A stretch of DNA of 46,614 nt from an uncultured Lachnospiraceae bacterium (GCA_947629385.1 CANRDO010000024.1:1-46614); one strand, 5' to 3'; positions 28,249 to 36,036 are shown, numbered from the stretch's first letter. A program made the numbers and translations. The notes: generated from the letters alone by a model not told the origin.

Positions 28249-28313
28249 GCGTGCCCAAACTGCCGCTTGTTTCATGTTCTTACGGCCTCATCACGGCCTG
28301 GTCTGAACAATAA
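28249..28313. repeat. Palindromic intergenic repeat, partial copy
   Basis: GCCCAAACTGCCGC, then TTACGGCCTCA and CGGCCTGGTCTGAACAATAAC, matching the right half of the longer copy at 28414-28543 with small differences and deletions. Confidence 0.6.
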
Positions 28314-28353
28314 CAACATAGGACAAACTGTCCCTTGATTTTATTATAGTCCC

Positions 28354-28396
28354 TTGATTTCTTTTTCGCGAATAGTTATAATTTATATCATGATAT
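28354..28396 (+). promoter_or_regulatory. lysR promoter and palindromic operator
   Basis: TTGATT (28354-28359), 17 nt and a perfect TATAAT (28377-28382), followed by the palindrome ATATCATGATAT (28385-28396) around the expected start point. The transcript would carry a roughly 175-nt leader that includes the palindromic repeat. Confidence 0.6.
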
Positions 28397-28413
28397 GAAT
28401 TTTAAGAATTTCA

Positions 28414-28543
28414 TTACTGTTCACTTCGTGCCCAGTAATGAGCAGTTTGGGCGTGCAAATTCGCTTCGCGAAGCCCAAACTGCCGCCTGAATCACTTCCT
28501 TACGGCCTCAGCAGCAAGTGCTTCGGCCTGGTCTGAACAGTAA
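28414..28543. repeat. 130-bp element with terminal and internal inverted repeats
   Basis: The ends TTACTGTTCA (28414-28423) and TGAACAGTAA (28534-28543) are perfect 10-bp inverted repeats. Inside, GCAGTTTGGGC (28442-28452) and GCCCAAACTGC (28473-28483) form an 11-bp inverted repeat around GCTTCGCGAAGC. It encodes nothing. It resembles a MITE or another small dispersed palindromic element. Confidence 0.65.
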
Positions 28544-28568
28544 CGAAATTTGAGAAAGGCGGACGGCT

Positions 28569-29435
28569 ATGGAACTGAGAACCATGCGGTATTTTCTCGC
28601 GGTCGCGAGGGAAGAAAACATGACACGCGCGGCGGAGCTGCTGCACGTCACTCAGCCCACGCTCTCCAAGCAGCTAAAAGCATTGGAGGATGAGCTCGGA
28701 AAGAAGCTGTTTCTCAGGCACAGCTTCAGCATTCAGCTTACCGAGGAGGGCATTCTCCTTCGGAAGCGCGCAGAAGATCTGGTCAAAATGGCGGACAAGA
28801 TCACGGAAGAATTTCACACGATGGACGATCTCGCAGGCGGCGATCTCTATCTGGGTCTGGCGGAATCCTACCAGATCCGGTATCTCGCCGCCGCGATCAA
28901 AGAGCTGAAAAAAATCTGCCCGAACCTGCATTACCATATCACCAGCGGAGATACGGAACAGGTGACGGAAAAGCTCGACAAGGGCATCATTGATTTTGCG
29001 GTGCTGGCGCAGGAGCCCAACACTGCAAAATACCGTTGTCTGAAATTTCCGGGCGCCGATCTCTGGGGCATCGTCATGCCCGCCGACTGCCCGCTGGCAA
29101 AAAATGCGGCGGTTTCTGTCGAAGATCTGAAGGGTCTTCCTTTGTTCTGCTCCGAGCAGGGCTGGAACCACGACCTTCCCAGATGGTGCGGCAGCCACAT
29201 GGATCAGCTTCACCTGGAAGGCTCCTTTCGCCTGTCCTATAACGGCGCTCTTTTTGTGAGAGAGGGGCTTGGCTATCTCCTGACCTTTCAGCACCTGATC
29301 GACACAAGCCCAAAGAGCGGACTTGTGTTCCGTCCGCTCACCCCAAGCCTGGAGACCGGGATCTATCTGATCTGGAAAAAGCATCAGGTATTTACACCGG
29401 TTGCGCAGAGATTGCTGGAAATCCTGAAATGGTAA
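28569..29435 (+). CDS. LysR-family transcriptional regulator
   Basis: A 288-residue regulator of usual length. The N-terminal winged helix-turn-helix (1-60) contains NMTRAAELLHVTQPTLSKQLKALE. The effector-binding domain spans about 90-285 with the LYLGLAESYQIRYLAAAI start typical of the family. It is divergent from the Cys-nucleophile hydrolase, which is its likely target. AAAGGCGGA precedes the ATG. The ligand is unknown. Confidence 0.93.
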   Translation: MELRTMRYFLAVAREENMTRAAELLHVTQPTLSKQLKALEDELGKKLFLRHSFSIQLTEEGILLRKRAEDLVKMADKITEEFHTMDDLAGGDLYLGLAESYQIRYLAAAIKELKKICPNLHYHITSGDTEQVTEKLDKGIIDFAVLAQEPNTAKYRCLKFPGADLWGIVMPADCPLAKNAAVSVEDLKGLPLFCSEQGWNHDLPRWCGSHMDQLHLEGSFRLSYNGALFVREGLGYLLTFQHLIDTSPKSGLVFRPLTPSLETGIYLIWKKHQVFTPVAQRLLEILKW

Positions 29436-29486
29436 TTTCACGCATCTGATCCTCGGCCTGATGTGTTGTTCTTACCTCAAAAACAT

Positions 29487-29801
29487 TCAACTTGTCCACT
29501 CCTTAATATCACGCTTAAGATCTGCAATCGCGTCCACGACCGGTCGGCTATCATTTACTTTTGCCTCCGAAAGTTCCTTTGCCATCATCGTATTAAATGT
29601 GTCCTTTCCCATCTCATCCTGAGCCAGCAGCTCTTTGCTCAAAGATACCGGAAAAGGCACTCCTTTTTTGATAATGATCTGTTTATAAAGCATATTTATA
29701 ACAACCGAAGCAGGAATACCCAACTGGTTCAGTATATCCTCTGCCTGTTATTCTACATCCGGCTCAATTCTCGCCAGAACGTTTGCAGTTTTTGCCACCA
29801 T
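29487..29801 (-). pseudogene. RelB/DinJ-type antitoxin with internal stop, no toxin partner
   Basis: Translation from ATG 29801 gives MVAKTANVLARIEPDVE, a TAA codon at 29750-29748, then QAEDILNQLGIPASVVINM and so on to WTS. This is the DinJ/RelB family from end to end, where the stop replaces what is normally a Glu (GAA to TAA, one base). AAAGGCGG precedes the start. A RelE/YafQ toxin gene would follow, but the next minus-strand bases run into the lysR 3' end, so there is none. An internal start near residue 22 or 32 could still yield a fragment lacking the DNA-binding N-terminus. Confidence 0.8.
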
Positions 29802-29834
29802 GATATCGCCGCCTTTCTATTATGTATTCTAATT

Positions 29835-29847
29835 TATCTAATAGATA
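29835..29847. promoter_or_regulatory. Palindrome upstream of the antitoxin remnant
   Basis: TATCTA-A-TAGATA, 34 bp upstream of the start codon. RelB-type antitoxins repress their own promoters through short palindromes, so this may be the old autoregulatory operator. Confidence 0.4.
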
Positions 29848-29975
29848 TACAAGTGGATCCTTTATGAAGCACCATGCCGACAATAAGCGGACACCTTAAT
29901 CACCTTCTTCCAAATCCCATATGCCGCACGATCTTCGGGCGATATGGCGATATGCGCTCCTTATGTGCCACCATA

Positions 29976-30008
29976 ACGATCAGCCGGATTTTTACTCCGG
30001 CTGATCGT
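29976..30008. repeat. Perfect 13-bp inverted repeat around the acetyltransferase-remnant stop
   Basis: ACGATCAGCCGGA (29976-29988) and TCCGGCTGATCGT (29996-30008) with a 7-nt loop that contains the stop codon of the remnant on the minus strand. There is no T tract, so this is either a weakened terminator or another hairpin element. Confidence 0.65.
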
Positions 30009-30096
30009 CAAAACGTCTGTCTTTAAAATAATACACTTCGTCGCGCTCGTCGATCTCGCGGTACACCTTGCAGGGGCTTCCGAACACCACCACGTT
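29992..30096 (-). pseudogene. 3' remnant of a maltose/galactoside O-acetyltransferase gene
   Basis: The minus strand encodes NVVVFGSPCKVYREIDERD followed by EVYYFKDRRF and a stop. GSPCKVYREI plus a short charged tail is the normal end of hexapeptide-repeat sugar O-acetyltransferases. Everything before residue N is missing. The upstream sequence changes frame at about 30096 and belongs to a MATE transporter. Confidence 0.7.
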
Positions 30097-30250
30097 TAAT
30101 GTCGGTATACGACCGGAAGCTTCACGATCTCATCCAGGTTCAGCACAAAATATACCGCGGGCACAGGCAGCTTCCAGAGAAACGCGCACAGGCAGCCCAG
30201 CGGGATCGTGACGCACCACAGCGTCACGGTATCGCACAGCAGCCTGAAGC
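30096..30250 (-). pseudogene. Internal fragment of a MATE-family efflux transporter gene
   Basis: The minus strand encodes LLCDTVTLWCVTIPLGC, then LCAFLWKLPVPAVYFVLNLDE and IVKLPVVYRH before a TAA at 30098-30096. This is the penultimate part of Clostridial MATE transporters, which normally continue after VYRHYKK with about 15 more residues. Both the 5' bulk and the true C-terminus are gone. It abuts the acetyltransferase remnant, so a deletion has joined two genes. Confidence 0.65.
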
Positions 30251-30325
30251 ATGCCACATTTCAGAGGAAAAAACTTTCACGATGCTGTGTATTCTATAAC
30301 AATCCTCCTTTGCTTTCCATTTTTT

Positions 30326-31462
30326 TCAATTCCTGCCGCCGTGCCGGAACACCTCTTTCAACTCCAGATTCCGATCCAGGATCAGCAGGTCCGCGTATTT
30401 GCCCGCCGTCAGGCTTCCGTACTCCCCGTAGATGCCAATTGCCTTCGCCGGATTGACCGCGGCGCATTTGACAGCGCTGGTAAGCGGGATCCCCATCTCC
30501 TTCACCGCGACGCGCACGCAGTCCGCGAGATCCGTGACGGAGCCTGCCAGAGTCCCGTCCGCGAGAAGCGCACGCCTTCCCTTCACGAACACTCTCTGCC
30601 CGCCGAGCTCGTATTCTCCGTCCGGCATGCCGGTCGCCCTCATGCTGTCGCTGATGAGGATGATGCGGTCGTCCCCGAACAGGCGGAAGGTCGCCCTCAC
30701 CACCGCAGGATGGATATGAACGCCGTCGCAGATCAGCTCCGCCCGGCATCCCTCAAAGTCCGCAGCCGCAGCGATCGGCCCCGGCTCACGGTGCGACAGG
30801 GGCGGCATCGCGTTGTACAGATGCGTTATCTGGGAAGCGCCGTTTCGAAATGCCTCGCATACCGTCTCGTAGTCCGCCGTCATGTGCGCGAGCGAGAGGG
30901 TCACGCTGCCCGAGAGCGCCCAGATAAATTCCATCGCTCCCTCCGTCTCCGGGGCGAGCGCCACAGTCTTAAACGCCCCGCCGGACGCCTCCTGCAGTCG
31001 ACCAAAAAGCGCGAGATCTGGCTTCCGGATGTCGTCCGCTTTCTGAGCTCCCTTCTTCTTTTCGCTGATGAACGGCCCCTCCATGTAGAGTCCCTGCAGG
31101 GTGGCGCCGTCCGCCTGTACTTCCCGCACCGCCCGCGCGATCTGCATCAGCTTTTCCTCCGAAACCGTCATCGTGGCAGGCGTGATGGAAGTGATCCCCC
31201 GGCTCAGCTCATACCGCGCGATCTCCCGAAGCGCTTCCGCCGTTCCGTCACAGCAGTCGTATCCGGCACAGCCGTGGAAATGGATGTCCGTAAATCCCGG
31301 AACCACATAGCCGCCGTCCGCGTCCACCGTCTCCTCCGGAACCTCCAGCGCCCGATATTCTTCCCCCGTCACGATCCGCTCTCCGAAAAAATACAGGGAA
31401 TCCTCGTGAAAGGATCCCTTTTCGTCAAATATCTGTCCGTTTAGAATGCGAAATTTTCTCAT
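30326..31462 (-). CDS. nagA: N-acetylglucosamine-6-phosphate deacetylase
   Basis: A 378-residue amidohydrolase-superfamily enzyme that deacetylates GlcNAc-6-phosphate to glucosamine-6-phosphate for amino-sugar use and wall recycling. Motifs: GFTDIHFHGCAGYDCCDG near 55-72, LQGLYMEGPFISEKKKGA near 120-137 with the metal-binding Glu, HLYNAMPPLSHREPG near 203, DGVHIHP near 235 and ISDSMRATGMPDG near 258. It starts at 31462 with GGGAGA upstream. nagB is not in the window. The gene directly before it has been replaced: only a 22-codon tail remains. Confidence 0.95.
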   Translation of the reverse strand: MRKFRILNGQIFDEKGSFHEDSLYFFGERIVTGEEYRALEVPEETVDADGGYVVPGFTDIHFHGCAGYDCCDGTAEALREIARYELSRGITSITPATMTVSEEKLMQIARAVREVQADGATLQGLYMEGPFISEKKKGAQKADDIRKPDLALFGRLQEASGGAFKTVALAPETEGAMEFIWALSGSVTLSLAHMTADYETVCEAFRNGASQITHLYNAMPPLSHREPGPIAAAADFEGCRAELICDGVHIHPAVVRATFRLFGDDRIILISDSMRATGMPDGEYELGGQRVFVKGRRALLADGTLAGSVTDLADCVRVAVKEMGIPLTSAVKCAAVNPAKAIGIYGEYGSLTAGKYADLLILDRNLELKEVFRHGGRN

Positions 31463-31465
31463 AGT

Positions 31466-31534
31466 TTATCTCCCATACACCGCCGTCGCGATCGAGTGTG
31501 CCGGCAGCGCAAAGGTGGCGGCATCCACCCCGTC
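31466..31534 (-). pseudogene. 22-codon 3' tail of a lost gene, in frame behind the tannase-like stop
   Basis: After the TAG of the large hydrolase gene (31537-31535) the same frame continues DGVDAATFALPAHSIATAVY and then GR and TAA, ending 4 bp before nagA. FxLPAHSIAT is the kind of final beta-strand found at the end of many glycoside hydrolases. It looks like the end of a gene once located before nagA, now cut off by arrival of the upstream gene or by deletion. Confidence 0.5.
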
Positions 31535-34500
31535 CTATTCTTCTCTCAACATAGTTCCGTCCGCCAATGTGATAGTATATCCATTGAAATCGATCGTCCC
31601 CTGGTTGGTCAGGCTTGTAAGCGAGCAGTCTCCGGTCAACGTCCAGACGCTTCCGCTCTCCACGGTAACGACCGCATTGTCCCCGACCGCCGCGCCGCCC
31701 TGCGCGTTGTCAACGATGTTGATCGTGCCGGTAAAATCACTGTTTCCGGCAAGCGTCAGGTTCAGGGTGGAGACAGTATCGACTATGATATCGCCGTTCA
31801 TCGTCTGATCGGTCGCGGTGAATTCCACCTGCCCGCCGTTTGCTCCGGCGGTGCCCCAGCCGCGGGACGCGGAATTGCCGCTCACGTTCAGCAGATAAGC
31901 GTCGCTGTCCTGATTGACAAGCTCCACGCCGCAGAGGTTCACAGCGCAGTGGGTGTTTGTCACATAGAACATATCTCCGTTTTCAGAAATCAGCATCCCG
32001 CCGGTCATGGTAAATTCAGAGGTTCCCACGTCGGCGTCCCCGGACATGGACTGATAAATCATCACATTGTGCACATTCTCATCCGAGCTGCTGCCTTTTG
32101 TATCGCTCATATTTCCGATTACGGTACAGTTCTCAAGCGCGATGGAATTCTTTCCTTCAATGACAAGCGCCTCGGAATTGTTGGCGGTAAGCGCGGCGTT
32201 TTTCACGGTGATCGCGGCAGTGGAATACACTGCGGGCGAATTGTATCCGTTTGTCGTATAGCTGCCGCCGTCCACATTCACGGTTCCGCCGCCCCGGTCG
32301 GAGCGGATCGCCGCTGAGGAATTCCCGGAGGTCTCAACGGTCAGGTTTTCCGCATTCGTCGTGCCGCCGCCGGTCGTCTGAATCCCGCCGGAATTGTCCG
32401 CAGTGGTCGTGATCGTAGAATCCGAAATGTTGACCGTCGTCCCGCTGCCGTAGCTGAACACGCCGTTTCCATTTTGCGCGGAGGAACTGACCGAGGCATT
32501 TTTGATCGTCACCGTCGCGCCGTTTGTCGCAAGCAGCGCCGCGTTCATTCCGTAAAAATCCCCATCCTCCGTGTTGGAGGATTTGCCTGCGGACTTCTCC
32601 ACCGTGATTCCCTCCAGGGTAGCTGTCGCGCCGTCTATCCGCAGAGCGTTTTCGTCATCACCGGAAGAAGTATACTCGAAGTCGTTGTATGTTCCGTCCT
32701 CAGCAAGCGTGTTGGCGGCGGTTCCCTGTGTCACCTCGCCGGAGCCGCCGAAACCGCCCGGCTGACCGCCGCCCATGCCGCCTGGCTGCTCTCCGCCCAT
32801 ATCACCCGGTTTTTCTCCATTCGGGAGTGCAGGTGGCGTCTGTCCGTCTCCCGGCTGTTCACCGTCTGGAAGTGCAGGCGGCGTCTGCCCGCCATCCGCC
32901 TGCTCATCCGGCGAAAGTTCTTCCTCTGCCGAAAGCTCTTCCGCCGACTCCCCACTCTCCACAGAAAACAGCGGTTCAAGGGCGTCCGCATGTTCCTCAA
33001 AAATATCAAGCAGATACGTATCCCAGTGCCGCGCGTCCTTTTCGGCGCTGCCGAACACATAATCCTCCTGTCCGTAATCGATCACGTCAAAACCAGGCAT
33101 CGCCTTGCTCGCGCCTTTCGTCCTGTAAGCCGCAGCGTCAGAAAGACTGAAGGATACAGCGGTCGTATCCTCATCGTTCACCCATCCGCTGATATCCGTA
33201 CCGGTCGCCGTTTCTGCTGTTCCGTTTGCCGTCTGCTTTGTCGCCGCAGCTTTTTCGATCGCGACCGCACCTTCCACATACTTCCCGTACATCTGGTCGA
33301 CATAGAGGGAGAAGGAATTGCCCAGTATCTCGGAGGGAACATGGCCGCCGTCCCACTGCCATTCGATCACCGCGTCAACCCCGGCATTCAGCCACGCGAT
33401 CTGCAGGTTCAGGGAGGAAAACATCGACATATCTCCCTCTGAAGCGCCCATAACGATCTTTGTCCAGACAGGATCGGAAGTATCGTCCGCTCCGATATAG
33501 TTCAGCGGATTATAAAGCGAAACAATATTATTTCCGTACCGGTCGCCCTCATATACCTCCTGAATATCAGCCTTGTACGCCGCGACCATGTCCGCATAAG
33601 ACTCGTAGACCGCCGTATCACCGCTGCCGGTCGCAGACTGTGTCGTGCCTCCGTCGGGCGTCCCGACAAACATTCCCCTGCCGCCGGGCATCTTCCCGTC
33701 AGGGACAGCTCCTCCGGGACCGCCGCCCATTTCCGCGAAATCTCCGTTCATTTCAGCCAATTCATCGCCCATTCCATCCGGCTGCTCTCCGTCCGGAAGC
33801 GCCGGCAACATCTGCCCGTCTCCCGGCTGACCATCGCCAAATCCAGCCACATCTCCGTCTTTCCCAACCGGATCAATGCCGTCTCCATCCGGCATCTTCC
33901 CCTTCGGAAATGCTCCGTCGAAGCCGCCTCCCATTCCGCCAAAACCCGCGCTGCCCTTGGCATAACGGCCCTCCACAAACGCCCTCGCTTTCTCCTCACC
34001 GGTCATCGCCGCAACCGCATCGTCGCTGAGCGCGTTTCCGTCCTCATCAAACCACGTCCAGTCCTGCGCGTAGTCGAGATTGTCCAGATACCACTGGAGA
34101 TTCTGCGTGAATTCCGCCAGATACAGGTCGAGGTAGGTGCCGTAGTAGCCGTTGGTATCCGCGTGGTTCTCGGGATCGTATTCGATGGTAAGGGCGACCG
34201 TCGAGTCAAGCTTGCCGTCGCCATCCAGATCAAACCCGACGTCGCTTTCTTCCACAGACAGGTTCTTCCCGTTGATGTAATCCATATAGCTCTCGGACAG
34301 ATATCCGGCAAGCTGCTTCTGGAACGGCGTCTTAAAGGAATACTCCGGATCCAGATAATACTCAAAGGCAAGCGCCATGTCCGCCTCGTATAGGGATGTG
34401 ATCGCGCTGTATGCGACGCAGCCCCACGCGCCGTCGGATAGTTCATAGTCCTCACCATTGATCGTGACGGTAGTAGAATAGGAACCATCTTCGTTTTTAT

Positions 34501-35323
34501 ACACTCCAACCGCGCCGGCTTCGATCTGGTAATCGTAATAGTCCGGGTGATCGGAGGTCGCCGCGAACATAGACGCATGCGCGCCGCCGCCCGAGCCTCC
34601 GGTAGAGACAAGATAATCCACGTTTCCGGGCAGATTGCCCAGCAGAATATTGTACTTCACATAGCGGGCCGCCGCCTTCTGATCGACCAGACAAGACGGC
34701 GCATCACCGGTAAAGGAAGTATTTCCGTCGTCATCCGTCACGCTGTCCTGCTTGCCGCGGTTCCCGCAGGAAACATTGATGTATCCGTCCGCGGCGTAAA
34801 CGGCGGAGGCAGCCTGATTGCTCTGCGAGCCGTAACCCGCCGCGCCGGTATTCAAAATGACAGGAGCGGTGGCCGCGGTATAAACCTGTCCGTTGGTGCT
34901 GGTGATCTGCGCGTCATAATCAATGACCAACGACCCTTTCACCGCTTCGGAGACATCCTTCGCTTCGAAGACATTCTCCGCTTCGGAGACATTCTCCGCT
35001 TCGGAAATATTTTCCGCCGCAATATTGGCCGCTCCGTCGCCGTCCGTGTCAATACCGGTCACATAAGCTCCCGGAACACATACCGACACTCCCTGCTGCT
35101 GTGGCAGCTCCGGATAAGCCACTGCCAATACCGGGGAGAGCACCCACGCGTCGGCATCCGCCGAGTAAGTCCACTCCTGATCCTCATTATTTGCAAGGTT
35201 TAAAGTTTTCTCGATATACTCCCTGTCGGAAGTTCCACTGTCTTCCGCCTCCGCGCAAACGCAAAGCGGCGCCATAAGCGCCATTGCCAAAACAACTGCT
35301 GTGAACCGTATCTCCCGTTTCAT
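31535..35323 (-). CDS. Giant secreted subtype-B-tannase-like hydrolase with C-terminal beta-helix
   Basis: A 1262-residue exported protein. Signal peptide 1-24. Residues 60-450 and 570-690 together form an alpha/beta hydrolase resembling subtype B tannase/feruloyl-esterase-like enzymes. The nucleophile S244 lies in STGGSGGGAH, and VAYSAITSLYEADMALAFEY (303-322) is the lid-side block. Probable D631 (GASEGDMSMF) and H661 (WDGGHVPSE) complete a triad. A Gly/Pro/Asp-rich stretch (456-565) interrupts the domain, and a similar PPALPDGEQPG linker (780-865) follows. Residues 866-1262 are Asn/Thr/Gly-rich repeats of a right-handed beta-helix, possibly glycan-binding. It may cleave plant phenolic esters. 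Promoter repeats match htrA. No anchor signal is visible. Confidence 0.8.
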   Translation of the reverse strand: MKREIRFTAVVLAMALMAPLCVCAEAEDSGTSDREYIEKTLNLANNEDQEWTYSADADAWVLSPVLAVAYPELPQQQGVSVCVPGAYVTGIDTDGDGAANIAAENISEAENVSEAENVFEAKDVSEAVKGSLVIDYDAQITSTNGQVYTAATAPVILNTGAAGYGSQSNQAASAVYAADGYINVSCGNRGKQDSVTDDDGNTSFTGDAPSCLVDQKAAARYVKYNILLGNLPGNVDYLVSTGGSGGGAHASMFAATSDHPDYYDYQIEAGAVGVYKNEDGSYSTTVTINGEDYELSDGAWGCVAYSAITSLYEADMALAFEYYLDPEYSFKTPFQKQLAGYLSESYMDYINGKNLSVEESDVGFDLDGDGKLDSTVALTIEYDPENHADTNGYYGTYLDLYLAEFTQNLQWYLDNLDYAQDWTWFDEDGNALSDDAVAAMTGEEKARAFVEGRYAKGSAGFGGMGGGFDGAFPKGKMPDGDGIDPVGKDGDVAGFGDGQPGDGQMLPALPDGEQPDGMGDELAEMNGDFAEMGGGPGGAVPDGKMPGGRGMFVGTPDGGTTQSATGSGDTAVYESYADMVAAYKADIQEVYEGDRYGNNIVSLYNPLNYIGADDTSDPVWTKIVMGASEGDMSMFSSLNLQIAWLNAGVDAVIEWQWDGGHVPSEILGNSFSLYVDQMYGKYVEGAVAIEKAAATKQTANGTAETATGTDISGWVNDEDTTAVSFSLSDAAAYRTKGASKAMPGFDVIDYGQEDYVFGSAEKDARHWDTYLLDIFEEHADALEPLFSVESGESAEELSAEEELSPDEQADGGQTPPALPDGEQPGDGQTPPALPNGEKPGDMGGEQPGGMGGGQPGGFGGSGEVTQGTAANTLAEDGTYNDFEYTSSGDDENALRIDGATATLEGITVEKSAGKSSNTEDGDFYGMNAALLATNGATVTIKNASVSSSAQNGNGVFSYGSGTTVNISDSTITTTADNSGGIQTTGGGTTNAENLTVETSGNSSAAIRSDRGGGTVNVDGGSYTTNGYNSPAVYSTAAITVKNAALTANNSEALVIEGKNSIALENCTVIGNMSDTKGSSSDENVHNVMIYQSMSGDADVGTSEFTMTGGMLISENGDMFYVTNTHCAVNLCGVELVNQDSDAYLLNVSGNSASRGWGTAGANGGQVEFTATDQTMNGDIIVDTVSTLNLTLAGNSDFTGTINIVDNAQGGAAVGDNAVVTVESGSVWTLTGDCSLTSLTNQGTIDFNGYTITLADGTMLREE
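34944..35015 (-). repeat. Four 18-bp tandem repeats in the hydrolase N-terminal region
   Basis: Units at 34944, 34962, 34980 and 34998, each beginning GCTTCG on the plus strand, encode the six-residue repeat (S/F)EA(E/K)(N/D)(V/I) between residues 102 and 128. The length is divisible by three, so unit loss or gain keeps the frame. Confidence 0.8.
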
Positions 35324-35366
35324 AAATAAACCTCCTGCTCATTTTCTGAACTGCATCAGCTATGAC

Positions 35367-35420
35367 AGGATACCCGGTGTTTGAGGAAGATTTGTGATGA
35401 AAATTTGAAATCTGTGTGAA
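35367..35420 (-). promoter_or_regulatory. Promoter of the tannase-like gene with three 11-bp repeats
   Basis: Minus strand: TTCACACAGAT, TTCAAATTTTC and ATCACAAATCT run without gaps (35420-35388), then 15 nt and TATCCT (35372-35367) as the -10. Repeat content, order and the 15-nt distance match the htrA promoter at 7218-7271. No -35 consensus is present. Confidence 0.5.
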
Positions 35421-35433
35421 CGGATACGCTCTC

Positions 35434-36036
35434 TTATTGCTTCATTCGATCTGCATCCGTCAGCGTTCGGATGACACGGCAGGGGTTCCCCACCGCAAGG
35501 CTATGTGGAGGAATGTCCCGTGTAACCACACTGCCTGCGCCGATCACACTGCCCGCGCCGATTGTCACGCCTCCGCAAACTACGACATTTGATGCCAGCC
35601 AACAGTCGTCCCCGATTCGAATCGGTTTTGCATACTCCAGATTGTAATAACTGCCGTCCGTTCTCTGCCTTACATTGCGTTCTTCCGGCAAAAGAGGATG
35701 CATAGGCGTGGCCAATGTCACATTCGGGCCGATGAACACATTATCCCCGATATGGACAGGACACACATCGAGACAAGTGAAATTGAAATTCGCACCGCTG
35801 AACCTGCCGAAATAGGTATTGCATCCATAGTCAAAATAGACCGGTGCCTGCAAGCTCGGCAAAAATGGAGTGTTTGGCAAAAGTTCACGAAGAACCGCTA
35901 ACCTTTCCTCTGGTCGATCCTCATCGATCTGATTATACCGTCTCGCAAGCTTTCGCGCTTTCACCAGCAATGCACCCAACTCCGGATCAGATGGGTCATA
36001 CAGCAGTCCCGCAAGCATTTTTTCTTTTTCTGTCAT
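35434..36036 (-). CDS. Maltose/galactoside O-acetyltransferase family protein
   Basis: A 200-residue left-handed beta-helix (hexapeptide repeat) acetyltransferase of the LacA/Maa group, full length. The N-terminal cap TEKEKMLAGLLYDPSDPEL is typical. The catalytic histidine lies in ATPMHPLLPEER near 113. The C-terminal hexapeptides IGAGSVIGAGSVVTRDIPPHS are followed by AVGNPCRVIRTL. It acetylates a sugar 6-hydroxyl with acetyl-CoA, possibly for detoxification. GAGGAGGAAC precedes the ATG. A second, broken copy of this family lies at 29992-30096. Confidence 0.93.
   Translation of the reverse strand: MTEKEKMLAGLLYDPSDPELGALLVKARKLARRYNQIDEDRPEERLAVLRELLPNTPFLPSLQAPVYFDYGCNTYFGRFSGANFNFTCLDVCPVHIGDNVFIGPNVTLATPMHPLLPEERNVRQRTDGSYYNLEYAKPIRIGDDCWLASNVVVCGGVTIGAGSVIGAGSVVTRDIPPHSLAVGNPCRVIRTLTDADRMKQ

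Larger units (their letters stand above)
28192..28568. other. 377-bp regulatory region between alpha/beta hydrolase and lysR genes
   Basis: Holds no gene. It contains two copies of a palindromic repeat (28249-28313 and 28414-28543), the 12-bp direct repeat GTCCCTTGATTT at 28330 and 28349, a strong plus-strand promoter (28354-28382) and the perfect palindrome ATATCATGATAT at 28385-28396, which fits a LysR-type operator. Confidence 0.6.
29802..30325. other. 524-bp degenerate region between antitoxin remnant and nagA
   Basis: Contains the MATE and acetyltransferase remnants, the 13-bp hairpin and, at 29880-29970, about 90 bp with no frame I can assign. No intact gene is present. Confidence 0.6.

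Noticed and set aside
28385..28396. ATATCATGATAT as a standalone finding
   Set aside because: A 12-bp AT-rich palindrome is plausible as a LysR site but too likely by chance; kept only as part of the promoter entry.
30251..31444. 397-codon plus-strand open frame
   Set aside because: Antisense to nagA; Arg/His-rich shadow.
32474..33442. 322-codon plus-strand frame
   Set aside because: Antisense shadow of the tannase-like gene.
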